Assembly (NCBI RefSeq): GCF_003332305.1
Contig: NZ_QOIO01000009.1
Coordinates: forward strand, 82,052-146,051
Source of the DNA: Microvirga aerophila
GTDB taxonomy: Bacteria; Pseudomonadota; Alphaproteobacteria; Rhizobiales; Beijerinckiaceae
Reading direction: 5' to 3'
Length of the DNA: 64,000 nucleotides
Shown: positions 1 to 8,258 of the stretch, one piece after another
Position numbering within the stretch: the stretch's first letter is position 1
Layout: each line of letters begins with the position of its first letter
Notes under the pieces: generated by a model
Seen by the model: the letters and a program-made list of their open reading frames with translations, nothing else
Told to the model about the DNA's origin: nothing
Database searches by the model: none
Translations under genes and position numbers: made by a program

Positions 1-193
1 CCGCGCCGGACAGGATATGGGCGCCGATCTCGGAGCCTTTTTCCACCACCACGACGGAGAGGTCCTGGCCGGCCTGGGCCGCCTGCTGCCGGAGGCGGAT
101 GGCCGTGGCCAGTCCGGCCGGACCGCCGCCCACGATCACCACGTCAAACTCCATCGCCTCCCGCGCACCCAGGTCCGACATCTCATACTCCAT
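1..193 (-). CDS. Electron transfer flavoprotein-ubiquinone oxidoreductase, N-terminal fragment
   Basis: Only the first 64 codons are present; the gene runs off the left edge. The N-terminus carries a dinucleotide-binding motif (VVIVGGGPAG, about residues 17-26) and then GSEIGAHILSGA, which is typical of ETF-QO. That enzyme is a membrane-associated FAD/4Fe-4S protein that passes electrons from ETF, reduced by acyl-CoA dehydrogenases, to ubiquinone. The ATG at 191-193 was chosen because it gives the usual short lead before the FAD motif; a second in-frame ATG (MEFDVV) lies 13 codons later. The gene is divergent from the uracil-DNA glycosylase. Other FAD oxidoreductases of the same superfamily cannot be fully excluded from so short a piece. 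Confidence 0.8.
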   Translation of the reverse strand, partial: MEYEMSDLGAREAMEFDVVIVGGGPAGLATAIRLRQQAAQAGQDLSVVVVEKGSEIGAHILSGA

Positions 194-371
194 GTGTGTC
201 CAACGCGAACGCCTTGCAGGGCAGATAGTTCACATATGAACAACTGCCAGTGCGTCCACAAGCTTCCTAGTGAATGGCGAGACGATATCCAATCGGGAAA
301 AGCCGCCGAGGGCAATGAGATACCTGCGTTATCGAGTTGTCCACGCCTCTTGGGATGCTTACATACGATCC

Positions 372-1193
372 ATGCAGGATTTCCCCTCCGATCGCGATGC
401 TCTTCAGGCTCTCCTCGACTTTCACGTCGAGGCGGGGGTTGATCTTGCGCTGGACGAGACCCCGCACAACCGTTTTGCTGAGCCGAAGGCCACGTCCCCC
501 GCCCGAGCTTCAGAGCCCAAGCCTGAGCCACCCCGCGCGCCCGCTCCGACGCGCACTCTTCCCAAGATGGCTGCTGCGTCTCCTGAGGACGTGGCCACCA
601 TGGCCCGGGAACTGGCGCGGGACGCCCAATCCCTTGAGGAACTTGAGGCGATCCTGGCCGGATTCGACGGTTGCGCCCTCAAGTTCAGTGCCAAGAACCT
701 GGCTTTTGCGGACGGCAATCCGCAGGGCCGAGTGATGCTCGTGGGCGAGGCCCCGGGCGCGGACGAGGACCGGATCGGCAAGCCCTTCATGGGACGCTCG
801 GGCCAGCTCCTCGACCGGATGCTGTCTGCCGTCGGGCTCGACCGCAGCCAGGTTTATGTTGCCAACATCGTCCCCTGGCGGCCGCCGGGGAATCGCACCC
901 CCACCCCGCAGGAAATCGCGATCTGCAAGCCGTTCATCGCCCGGCAGATCGAGCTTGCGGGACCGGAATTCCTGCTCTGCCTCGGCGGCCCCGCTGCCCA
1001 GAACCTGCTCAGCATCAAGGACGGGATCCTGCGCACTCGCGGGCGCTGGTTCACCTACAAGACCGAGGATGAGCGGGAGATTCGCGCCCTGCCGACGCTG
1101 CACCCGGCCTATCTGCTGCGCCAGCCGCTGCAGAAGCGTCTCGGATGGCGGGATTTCACAGCTCTTCGCCGGGCTCTCGACGGAAAAGAATAG
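372..1193 (+). CDS. Uracil-DNA glycosylase, family 4 type
   Basis: A base-excision repair enzyme expected to remove uracil from DNA. From this start it is 273 residues. Motif 1 (GEAPGADEDRIGKPFMG) is near residue 125 and the C-terminal motif is LHPAYLLRQ. Family 4 enzymes normally hold a 4Fe-4S cluster on four cysteines. Here the last two are present, 17 residues apart (ICKPF and LLCLGG), and one of the first pair is present (FDGCALK), but the other is replaced by Phe. Start choice: the frame is open back to a GTG at 270, but the family pattern (DALQALLDFHVEAGVD) begins right after the ATG at 372. No clear Shine-Dalgarno is seen at either. The region after residue 30 is a low-complexity Pro/Ala linker. 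Confidence 0.88.
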   Translation: MQDFPSDRDALQALLDFHVEAGVDLALDETPHNRFAEPKATSPARASEPKPEPPRAPAPTRTLPKMAAASPEDVATMARELARDAQSLEELEAILAGFDGCALKFSAKNLAFADGNPQGRVMLVGEAPGADEDRIGKPFMGRSGQLLDRMLSAVGLDRSQVYVANIVPWRPPGNRTPTPQEIAICKPFIARQIELAGPEFLLCLGGPAAQNLLSIKDGILRTRGRWFTYKTEDEREIRALPTLHPAYLLRQPLQKRLGWRDFTALRRALDGKE

Positions 1194-1274
1194 ACCTCGC
1201 TTCCGACGGGCGGCGGAACCCGCCTATAAGGTTCAGCTTTAAGTCCGTGCAGACTTTTTCGATGAGGGTGGATC

Positions 1275-2141
1275 ATGCGCTGGGAAGATTTTCGAAGCTC
1301 GTCGAACGTCGAAGACCGGCGCGGCATGGGAATGGGCGGCGCAGGCGGCCTGGGCATCGGCACCATGGTGATCCTCGGCCTGGTCGGCTGGGCCCTCGGG
1401 ATTGATCCGCGCATCCTGATCGGCGGAGCCGAGATGATGACGGGCGGCGGCTCCGGCTATCAGCAGCAACAGCAGGGTCGGCAAGGCGCGCCGCAGGACG
1501 AGATGGGTCGCTTCGCGTCCGCCATTCTCGGCAACACCGAGGATGTGTGGAAGACCGTTCTTCCCCAGCAGGCCAACCGTCAATATCAGCCGCCCAAGCT
1601 GGTGCTCTTCTCGGGCGCGACGCGTTCGGGCTGCGGCGCCGCGCAATCGGCCATGGGGCCGTTCTACTGCCCGCTCGACCAGACGGTTTATATCGATCTC
1701 TCGTTCTTCGAGGAGATGCAGCGCCGCTTCCGGGCCGGTGGCGATTTTGCCTATGCTTACGTGCTTGCACATGAGGTCGGCCACCATGTGGAGAACCAGC
1801 TCGGCATCCTGCCCCGCGTGCAGGAGCGCCAGCAGCAGGTCGGCGGAGCCGAGAGGAACCAGCTTTCCGTGCGCGTCGAGCTGATGGCCGACTGCCTTGC
1901 GGGGGTGTGGGCCCATCATTCCCAACAGCGCTGGCAATCGCTCGAGCAGGGCGACATCGAGGAGGCCATCGGGGCCGCCGAGGCCATCGGCGACGACCGC
2001 CTGCAACGCAAGTCGCAGGGAACCGTGGTGCCGGATTCCTTCACCCACGGCTCCTCGGAGCAGCGGGCGCGCTGGCTGACCACAGGACTGAAGAGCGGAC
2101 AGATCCAGGCCTGCGATACGTTCAGAGCGGCAAGGCTGTAA
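1275..2141 (+). CDS. Neutral zinc metallopeptidase, YpfJ family
   Basis: A 288-residue protein of the putative neutral zinc metallopeptidase (YpfJ/KPN_00944-like) family. The N-terminus MRWEDFRSSSNVEDRRG is a family hallmark. It is followed by a glycine-rich stretch and one membrane segment (about residues 22-43), a Gln-rich linker (about 60-70), and then the catalytic domain with HEVGH at 166-170. The conserved DQTVYIDLSFF and MADCLAGVW segments flank it as in homologues. It is expected to be membrane-anchored with the peptidase domain outside the cytoplasm. The substrate is not known for the family. It stands alone, 81 bp after the glycosylase gene and converging on a small hypothetical gene. 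Confidence 0.88.
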   Translation: MRWEDFRSSSNVEDRRGMGMGGAGGLGIGTMVILGLVGWALGIDPRILIGGAEMMTGGGSGYQQQQQGRQGAPQDEMGRFASAILGNTEDVWKTVLPQQANRQYQPPKLVLFSGATRSGCGAAQSAMGPFYCPLDQTVYIDLSFFEEMQRRFRAGGDFAYAYVLAHEVGHHVENQLGILPRVQERQQQVGGAERNQLSVRVELMADCLAGVWAHHSQQRWQSLEQGDIEEAIGAAEAIGDDRLQRKSQGTVVPDSFTHGSSEQRARWLTTGLKSGQIQACDTFRAARL

Positions 2142-2151
2142 GGCCCCATCC

Positions 2152-2529
2152 TTACGGACCTATCAGCCCGTACCTTCCGCGTATCTCAATCAGCCGTCCT
2201 TCGTTGTTTGCTCGCCATGCAATGGTTGCTTTCGCCTTGATGATAAGCGAGGCGTAGCTCATCAGGCTCACATAGTGCGTATCCTGAAGGGTTCTTTGTT
2301 CACCCCATCCTTCCTGCTTAAGCACGGTCTTTAGTATTGCTTCGCTGGAGTTTGCGGGAAATCGCTCGTTGAGCCGGCGATTGAACTCACGCTCCGCCTC
2401 ATCGGCCCTATGTGGCAACCCGGACGCAAGAGGTGGAAAAGGACTGTGGAATCGGAAAAACAGATCAATCCCTGCTCCACACGCAATGACAACGCCGGTG
2501 AGTACGGCCACGATCTTCAAGAACCGCAT
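2152..2529 (-). CDS. Small membrane-anchored or secreted hypothetical protein
   Basis: A 125-residue protein not recognised as a family member. The N-terminus (MRFLKIVAVLTGVVIACGAGIDLFF) looks like a signal peptide or signal anchor. The rest is a polar domain with an alternating hydrophobic pattern, consistent with a small alpha/beta fold in the periplasm. It ends 10 bp from the zinc peptidase stop (convergent) and starts 65 bp from the moaB start (divergent). It shares no obvious pathway with either neighbour. The coding call rests on the plausible signal sequence and on the lack of a better frame on the other strand. Confidence 0.55.
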   Translation of the reverse strand: MRFLKIVAVLTGVVIACGAGIDLFFRFHSPFPPLASGLPHRADEAEREFNRRLNERFPANSSEAILKTVLKQEGWGEQRTLQDTHYVSLMSYASLIIKAKATIAWRANNEGRLIEIRGRYGLIGP

Positions 2530-2594
2530 GATCTGGCTACATATCGAAACGACAAGAGTTGCAACTCTGTCTCAAAGGCATATCGAAGTTCCCC

Positions 2595-3161
2595 ATGCCC
2601 GGCATCGACCAGACCCTTTCGTTCGTCCCGCTCACTATCGCGGTCCTGACCGTCTCCGACACGCGCTCGCTGGACGAGGACAAGTCGGGAAGCACTCTTG
2701 CCGATCGCTTGACCAAGGCAGGCCATAGGCTCGGCGACCGGGCCATCGTGCCCGACGACGTGGAGGCCATTCGCCACAAAGTGCAGGGTTGGATCGCGGA
2801 TCCGGCCATTGACGTGATCATCACCACGGGCGGCACCGGTTTCACGGGACGCGACGTGACGCCGGAGGCGATCGAGCCCCTGTTCGAGAAGCGCATGGAC
2901 GGCTTCTCGGCCATCTTCCACCGGATCTCGTTCGAGAAGATCGGCACGTCCACGATCCAGTCGCGGGCGACCGCAGGCGTTGCGGGCGCCACCTTCATCT
3001 TCGTGCTGCCGGGCTCGCCTGGCGCCTGCAAGGATGCGTGGGACGGGATTCTGGAGGCGCAGCTCGACTACCGGCACCAACCTTGCAACTTCGTCGAGAT
3101 CATGCCGCGCCTCGACGAGCACCTGAAACGGGGCAAGCTGCAGGATGGTAAGCCCGCCTGA
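2595..3161 (+). CDS. moaB: Molybdenum cofactor biosynthesis protein B
   Basis: A 188-residue MoaB/MogA-type protein. It acts in the cytoplasm in the late steps of molybdopterin synthesis (molybdopterin adenylylation in the MogA branch of the family). The fold begins with LTIAVLTVSDTRS, and the molybdopterin-binding loop TTGGTGFTGRD lies at about residues 77-87. The C-terminal LPGSPGACKDAWD segment is also conserved. The ATG at 2595 (MPGIDQTLSF) is preferred over an in-frame TTG at 2559, because homologues begin a few residues before the first strand. It stands alone here; no other moa or moe gene is in the window. Confidence 0.88.
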   Translation: MPGIDQTLSFVPLTIAVLTVSDTRSLDEDKSGSTLADRLTKAGHRLGDRAIVPDDVEAIRHKVQGWIADPAIDVIITTGGTGFTGRDVTPEAIEPLFEKRMDGFSAIFHRISFEKIGTSTIQSRATAGVAGATFIFVLPGSPGACKDAWDGILEAQLDYRHQPCNFVEIMPRLDEHLKRGKLQDGKPA

Positions 3162-3170
3162 GCGGCGCCT

Positions 3171-3932
3171 TCAAACCAGCGGCACCGCCTCAGAGACAGC
3201 CGAGTCGAGAACAAGATCGTCGGTTGCCCGAAGCAGCCAGAGGTGGTCGGCCTCGAACCGCAGGATGGGCCTGCTCCACCATCGCTCGATCAAATCACCC
3301 AGAGCCGTGGCTTCGGCCGCATCGAGATCGTCGGTCAGGTTGTAGATTCCCACCACGTAGAGGTCGGTCTCCCGCCTTCCCATGATGCGCTGGATCTGCC
3401 GGAAGATGTTTTGTCCGTCCCGGCTCTCAGGGTAAGCCCGCAGGTAAAGACGTCCCACATTGACGTTGCCGGAAAACAGCCCTCGCAGCTCGATCGAGAT
3501 TGGCCCCAAGGCTGCGAGTTCACGGCGTTGACTCTCGTCCAACACGGGCGGCTCTCCTGTGGAGAGTGAGCCGCAGATCGTGGCGTGCACCTTTTCCCGT
3601 CGCCGGTCGAGGAGGTCCCAGGCGATCTTGCGGCCGAAGGGGGTGGATCTCAGCTCCGCATTCAACTCCTGGTAAGCTTCCGACCCGATGAGAGCCGTCC
3701 CCGGCACCGGCAGCACTAGCGAGAACACGGGGGGACGCCGGCCCACGGCATAGGGCGCGCCCTCCCGCGCCTTGATCACCTTCGGATGATGAGGGGCGAC
3801 GAGCGGCAGGTGCGCAAGCCGGTAGGCCTCGTCGAACGCGAGGCCATCGCCAGGCGTGAAGCGGGTTCGGCTGCGCTCATAGCCAAGCTCGGAATCCGGG
3901 CAGAACACAGCTGTCGAAGGAAAATCCGCCAT
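3171..3932 (-). CDS. Conserved-looking hypothetical protein, possible 2H-like fold
   Basis: A 253-residue soluble protein that I do not recognise. Visible features are an HATI motif near residue 116, in the pattern hydrophobic-H-x-T, and a late DHLWLL segment near residue 229. Two spaced H-x-(T/S) motifs mark the 2H phosphoesterase superfamily, but here the second lacks the Thr or Ser, so the resemblance is weak. There is no signal peptide and no membrane segment. It lies 9 bp downstream of the glycosyltransferase-like gene on the same strand and was probably co-transcribed with it. It converges on moaB with 9 bp between the stops. Confidence 0.6.
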   Translation of the reverse strand: MADFPSTAVFCPDSELGYERSRTRFTPGDGLAFDEAYRLAHLPLVAPHHPKVIKAREGAPYAVGRRPPVFSLVLPVPGTALIGSEAYQELNAELRSTPFGRKIAWDLLDRRREKVHATICGSLSTGEPPVLDESQRRELAALGPISIELRGLFSGNVNVGRLYLRAYPESRDGQNIFRQIQRIMGRRETDLYVVGIYNLTDDLDAAEATALGDLIERWWSRPILRFEADHLWLLRATDDLVLDSAVSEAVPLV

Positions 3933-3941
3933 GGAGATGTC

Positions 3942-4445
3942 TCAGCGAAAGACCGGGTCGCGTTCGATGGTGGCCGCGAGGCGCACCGGGGCGCGGGCCT
4001 TCACGCCCTCCATGAGGTATCTGCGGTGGACAAGGTCTCCGGCGCGGACCGAAGCGATCCCGAGGCGGCCGAGCAGGGCGTCGATCCCGGTGCGCAGGAA
4101 GCCCGCCGGCCGACGCCGCAGGCGGGCCATGCCCTTCTCGGGCTTTCCAAGGCTGACGAACCGGTCGAGCACCCGGATCCAACCCTCCTGGGGAATGTCG
4201 CCATCGTCTAGGCACAGGAGCCAGTCGCGGCGGGCTGCCTGCGCGCCTCGCTTCCAGGAGCCGTCCGAGGTCACGATGAGGGTCGCGCCTGCCGCATCGG
4301 CAACCTTGCCAATCGTCTCATCCGGTTTACCCGTCAGAATTACGGCATCTCCTATGAGCCCAGCGGCCACCGCCGGTACGAGGGCGCTCAAGGTAACGGC
4401 TAGGGCTTCAGGCCCATGTTTTACGCGAATGAGAACGGTGATCAT
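3942..4445 (-). CDS. Glycosyltransferase family 2-like protein
   Basis: A 167-residue protein with the outline of a short GT-A domain. It starts MITVLIRVKHGPEALAVTLSALVPA, continues with a nucleotide-sugar region, and has CLDDGDIP near residue 97 in the place of the DxD motif. It is shorter than full GT2 enzymes (usually 230 or more), and the acceptor-side half is missing. It may be a reduced transferase or a non-catalytic relative. It starts with an ATG at 4443-4445 and is divergent from the radical SAM gene, so the two share the 135-bp region with the two LexA boxes. The downstream 253-residue gene is probably in the same transcript. Confidence 0.68.
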   Translation of the reverse strand: MITVLIRVKHGPEALAVTLSALVPAVAAGLIGDAVILTGKPDETIGKVADAAGATLIVTSDGSWKRGAQAARRDWLLCLDDGDIPQEGWIRVLDRFVSLGKPEKGMARLRRRPAGFLRTGIDALLGRLGIASVRAGDLVHRRYLMEGVKARAPVRLAATIERDPVFR

Positions 4446-4509
4446 CCGGGCAGCATAGCGCCTTCCAGAAGCGGCGTCGCCTTCAAGCTGTTCCGCAAGA
4501 CTCGATTTC

Positions 4510-4542
4510 GTTCCATTTCTGTTCTATGTTCACTATCCGTTC
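4510..4542. promoter_or_regulatory. Two tandem alphaproteobacterial LexA (SOS) boxes
   Basis: Two copies of GTTC-N7-GTTC, the known LexA operator of alphaproteobacteria, stand head to tail. Box 1 is 4510-4524 (GTTCCATTTCTGTTC) and box 2 is 4528-4542 (GTTCACTATCCGTTC), with 3 bp between. They end 38 bp before the radical SAM start codon and lie about 65 bp from the start of the divergent glycosyltransferase-like gene. LexA bound here would be expected to block a promoter for the radical SAM gene until DNA damage. Both boxes match all eight fixed positions. Confidence 0.8.
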
Positions 4543-4580
4543 TTAGCAAAATTGATAAATAGCTCCCGTTCGAGGCTCAA

Positions 4581-5762
4581 ATGACCGTTCGCGCCAAGGA
4601 TACGGCCCGCGATCCCGCCCGCTCCCGGCCCGTGAACCGCAACCCTGCCGAGGCGGCCGAGGCTGCGCGGCGGCGGATGGACGACCCGGCCTATCGGGTC
4701 GAGACCGACCGCCGCCGGGGCCGCGGGGCAGTGTCCAATCCCACGGGCCGCTACGAGGCCGCGCAGCGCGAGGGTTTTGATGACGGCTGGAACTTGGAGG
4801 AAGAGCTGCCAGCGCTTCCGACCGAGGTGATCATCGAGAAGCCCCGCACGATCATCACCAAGAACGATTCGCCGGATATCGGCTACGACCGGTCGATCAA
4901 CCCCTATCGGGGCTGCGAGCACGGCTGCTCCTATTGCTTCGCCCGCCCGACCCATGCCTATCAGGGCCTGTCGTCCGGTCTCGATTTCGAGACCAAGATC
5001 TTCGCCAAGCCCAGCGCGCCGGACCTCCTGGAGAAGGAGCTGCGCAACCCGAACTACCAGCCTGCGACCATCGCCATCGGGTCCAACACGGATCCGTACC
5101 AGCCGGTGGAGCGGCGCTTTCGCATCATGCGCAGCATCCTGGAGGTGCTGAACCGGGCGAATCATCCGGTGGGAATCGTGACGAAGTCGGCGCTCGTCAC
5201 CCGCGACATCGACATCCTGAGCCAGATGGCCGACCGGCAGCTCGCCAAGGTGGCGATCTCGATCACCACCCTCGACCCAAAGCTCGCCCGACGCATGGAG
5301 CCTCGGGCCGCCTCCCCGGCCAAGCGCCTGAAGACCGTGCGCAAGCTCACCGAAGCCGGCATCCCGGTCTGCGTGCTCGTGGCTCCGGTCATTCCGGCCA
5401 TCAATGACCATGAGATCGAGGCGATCCTCAAAGCTGCGTCCGCCGCGGGCGCGACCGAGGCCGGCTACGTGCTGCTTCGGCTGCCGCACGATCTCAAGGA
5501 GCTGATGCGGGACTGGCTGACGGAGCATTACCCGGACAAGCTCAACCACGTGTTCTCGCTTCTCCAGGAAGCGCGCGGCGGCAAGGATTACGATGCCGAG
5601 TGGGGCGTGCGGCAGACCGGAGTCGGCCCCTATGCGTGGATGATCGGCCGCCGGTTCGAGACGGCGGCCGAAAGACTTGGCATGAACAAGCGCTCCCTGA
5701 AGCTGCGCACGGACCTCTTCAGGCCACCCGTGAAGGAAACTGGGCAGCTCTCGCTGTTTTGA
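4581..5762 (+). CDS. PA0069-type radical SAM protein (spore photoproduct lyase-like)
   Basis: A 393-residue radical SAM enzyme. The cluster motif CEHGCSYC (CxxxCxxC) is near residue 113, inside YRGCEHGCSYCFARPTHAY, which marks the PA0069/Rv2578c-like family related to spore photoproduct lyase. GSNTDPYQPVE and the later VAPVIPAINDHE segment are also family features. The exact reaction is unknown; relatives are suspected to act in DNA repair. The two LexA boxes just upstream support a role in the DNA damage response. The ATG at 4581 gives the usual long basic N-terminus (R/P/A-rich, first 50 residues). A palindromic repeat follows 16 bp after the stop. Confidence 0.88.
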   Translation: MTVRAKDTARDPARSRPVNRNPAEAAEAARRRMDDPAYRVETDRRRGRGAVSNPTGRYEAAQREGFDDGWNLEEELPALPTEVIIEKPRTIITKNDSPDIGYDRSINPYRGCEHGCSYCFARPTHAYQGLSSGLDFETKIFAKPSAPDLLEKELRNPNYQPATIAIGSNTDPYQPVERRFRIMRSILEVLNRANHPVGIVTKSALVTRDIDILSQMADRQLAKVAISITTLDPKLARRMEPRAASPAKRLKTVRKLTEAGIPVCVLVAPVIPAINDHEIEAILKAASAAGATEAGYVLLRLPHDLKELMRDWLTEHYPDKLNHVFSLLQEARGGKDYDAEWGVRQTGVGPYAWMIGRRFETAAERLGMNKRSLKLRTDLFRPPVKETGQLSLF

Positions 5763-5778
5763 GGAATAGCGACGTGTC

Positions 5779-5816
5779 GTCGTTCCGGGTCGAGCGAAGC
5801 GAGAGCCCGGAACGAC
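5779..5816. repeat. REP-like palindromic element
   Basis: A perfect 11-bp inverted repeat (GTCGTTCCGGG at 5779-5789 and CCCGGAACGAC at 5806-5816) around a 16-bp loop that itself contains CGAGCGAAGCGAG. This kind of intergenic palindrome recurs in Hyphomicrobiales genomes. The same CATTCCGGG/CCCGGAATG theme appears at 7960-8103 in this window. It has no T-run, so it is more likely a dispersed repeat than a terminator, although the hairpin could protect mRNA ends. Confidence 0.6.
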
Positions 5817-5891
5817 CGCAGGGGCATCTGCGTCACTGACGTATCCCTTGAGGGGTGGAAATCAGACCACATCCCCGCTTTCATCCCATCC

Positions 5892-6533
5892 ATGACGGCA
5901 CCGATTCGTACACCGAAGAATCCACGCCTCGGCCTCGAGCGGGAACGCGCCGCGCGGGCGGCCGGCTACCAATGCATCGCAGGCCTCGACGAGGTCGGAC
6001 GCGGGCCGCTTGCCGGTCCGGTGGTGTCGGCGGCCGTGGTGCTCGACCTCGATGCCGTGCCGCAGGGCCTGGCTGATTCGAAGGCGCTCACGGCCCAGAA
6101 GCGCGAGGCTTTGTTCGCCGAAATCCTGGCGACCTCGCAGGTGGGAATCGCCTCGATCTCGCATACGGAAATCGACAGCATCAATATCCGCCAAGCCTCT
6201 CTGCTTGCCATGTGCCGGGCGCTCACCGCCCTGCCGTGCAAACCCGACATGGCGCTGGTGGACGGCAACGATCCGCCCGCCCTGCCCTGCTCTGTGGAGG
6301 CGATCGTGAAGGGTGATTCGAGCATCGCGTCGATCGCTGCGGCGTCCATCGTGGCCAAAGTGGTGCGAGACCGCCTGATGGCGCGACTTGGAAACGCTTA
6401 CCCCGCCTATGGATTCGCCACCAACGCGGGCTACAGCACGAAGGTTCACCTGTCCGTGCTGGCCAGCGATGGCCCCTGCCCATTCCATCGCTTAAGTTTT
6501 GCGCCCCTAAAGCAAGGGTTACTGGACCTGTAA
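5892..6533 (+). CDS. rnhB: Ribonuclease HII
   Basis: A 213-residue RNase HII that nicks the RNA strand of RNA-DNA hybrids and starts removal of single ribonucleotides from DNA. The first catalytic block, [15 protein letters not shown], is at about residues 29-43 and contains the paired Asp-Glu. The second acidic residue is in MALVDGN, and [19 protein letters not shown] carries the fourth. The C-terminus [13 protein letters not shown] is also typical. The basic first 22 residues are an extension common in alphaproteobacteria. The gene lies directly upstream of ccrM with a 159-bp gap. Confidence 0.95.
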   Translation: MTAPIRTPKNPRLGLERERAARAAGYQCIAGLDEVGRGPLAGPVVSAAVVLDLDAVPQGLADSKALTAQKREALFAEILATSQVGIASISHTEIDSINIRQASLLAMCRALTALPCKPDMALVDGNDPPALPCSVEAIVKGDSSIASIAAASIVAKVVRDRLMARLGNAYPAYGFATNAGYSTKVHLSVLASDGPCPFHRLSFAPLKQGLLDL

Positions 6534-6539
6534 CCTAGC

Positions 6540-6553
6540 TTAACGCTCGTTAA
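6540..6553. promoter_or_regulatory. Inverted repeat upstream of ccrM, CtrA-like
   Basis: TTAACG-CT-CGTTAA is a perfect 6-bp inverted repeat with a 2-bp centre, followed by C. It resembles the CtrA operator (TTAA-N7-TTAA), but the spacer here is 6 rather than 7. In Caulobacter ccrM is under CtrA control, so the position 140 bp before the ccrM start is suggestive. No GANTC site is seen in the 159-bp gap. Confidence 0.4.
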
Positions 6554-6686
6554 CTGGAAAATGTAAACGATATCAACGGGTAGGCAACATTTGCCGATCC
6601 AAAATAACACGTATTTTTTCTGGCTTGGAAACCTGATCTTTACCCTAACGGACGATGATCCTGAGTGTCAGTTGCGTAACCGGTGA

Positions 6687-7883
<1,197 letters not shown>

Positions 7884-7913
7884 CAGCAGACTTCGGACGT
7901 TCTCTACCTTGTC

Positions 7914-7936
7914 ATGGCCGGGCTTGTCCCGGCCAT
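7914..7936. repeat. Short palindrome of the ATGGCCGGG family
   Basis: ATGGCCGGG (7914-7922) pairs perfectly with CCCGGCCAT (7928-7936) around CTTGT. The motif 'GCCGGGCTTGTCCCGGCC' is a familiar dispersed repeat of Hyphomicrobiales intergenic regions. It is 31 bp after the ccrM stop and may also act as a transcript-end hairpin, though no T-run follows. Confidence 0.55.
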
Positions 7937-7959
7937 TTCGCGTCAAAGGGTCCGACCCT

Positions 7960-8103
7960 CGTCATTCCGGGACCGCGCAAGCGGAACCCAGAACCCATAA
8001 ACGCGAACATCCCAGAAGCAGGCGGCACGCCTCTCACATCATTTCCGATCCGTCAGCGGCTATGGGTTTCGGGCTCGTCACTGTGTGCCGCCCCGGAATG
8101 ACG
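7960..8103. repeat. 144-bp interspersed element with 12-bp terminal inverted repeats
   Basis: CGTCATTCCGGG (7960-7971) and CCCGGAATGACG (8092-8103) are perfect inverted repeats. Inside, AACCCAGAACCCATA (from about 7985) is answered by TATGGGTTTCGGG (from 8061), giving a long imperfect palindrome. It has no coding capacity. Together with the palindrome at 7914 it fills most of the 375-bp gap between ccrM and the LysR gene; the rest (8104-8258) shows nothing I can name. Confidence 0.55.
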
Positions 8104-8258
8104 GAGCGGCAAGTTGCAACGCTCCCTCAAAAACGAAGCCACCCCCATAAGCCTGTCGGGCTGCAGGCAAGCACAATCTGGGGAATGGTGCCGCTCGTCC
8201 GATCTCTTCCCGCGAGCGCCCCTATGCCGAGCCGTCCGAATGGTTTTAGCATCGTCTC

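Noticed and set aside
8104..8258. Open frames in the ccrM-LysR gap
   Set aside because: They lie partly in repeat sequence, have no ribosome site and show no protein-like pattern.
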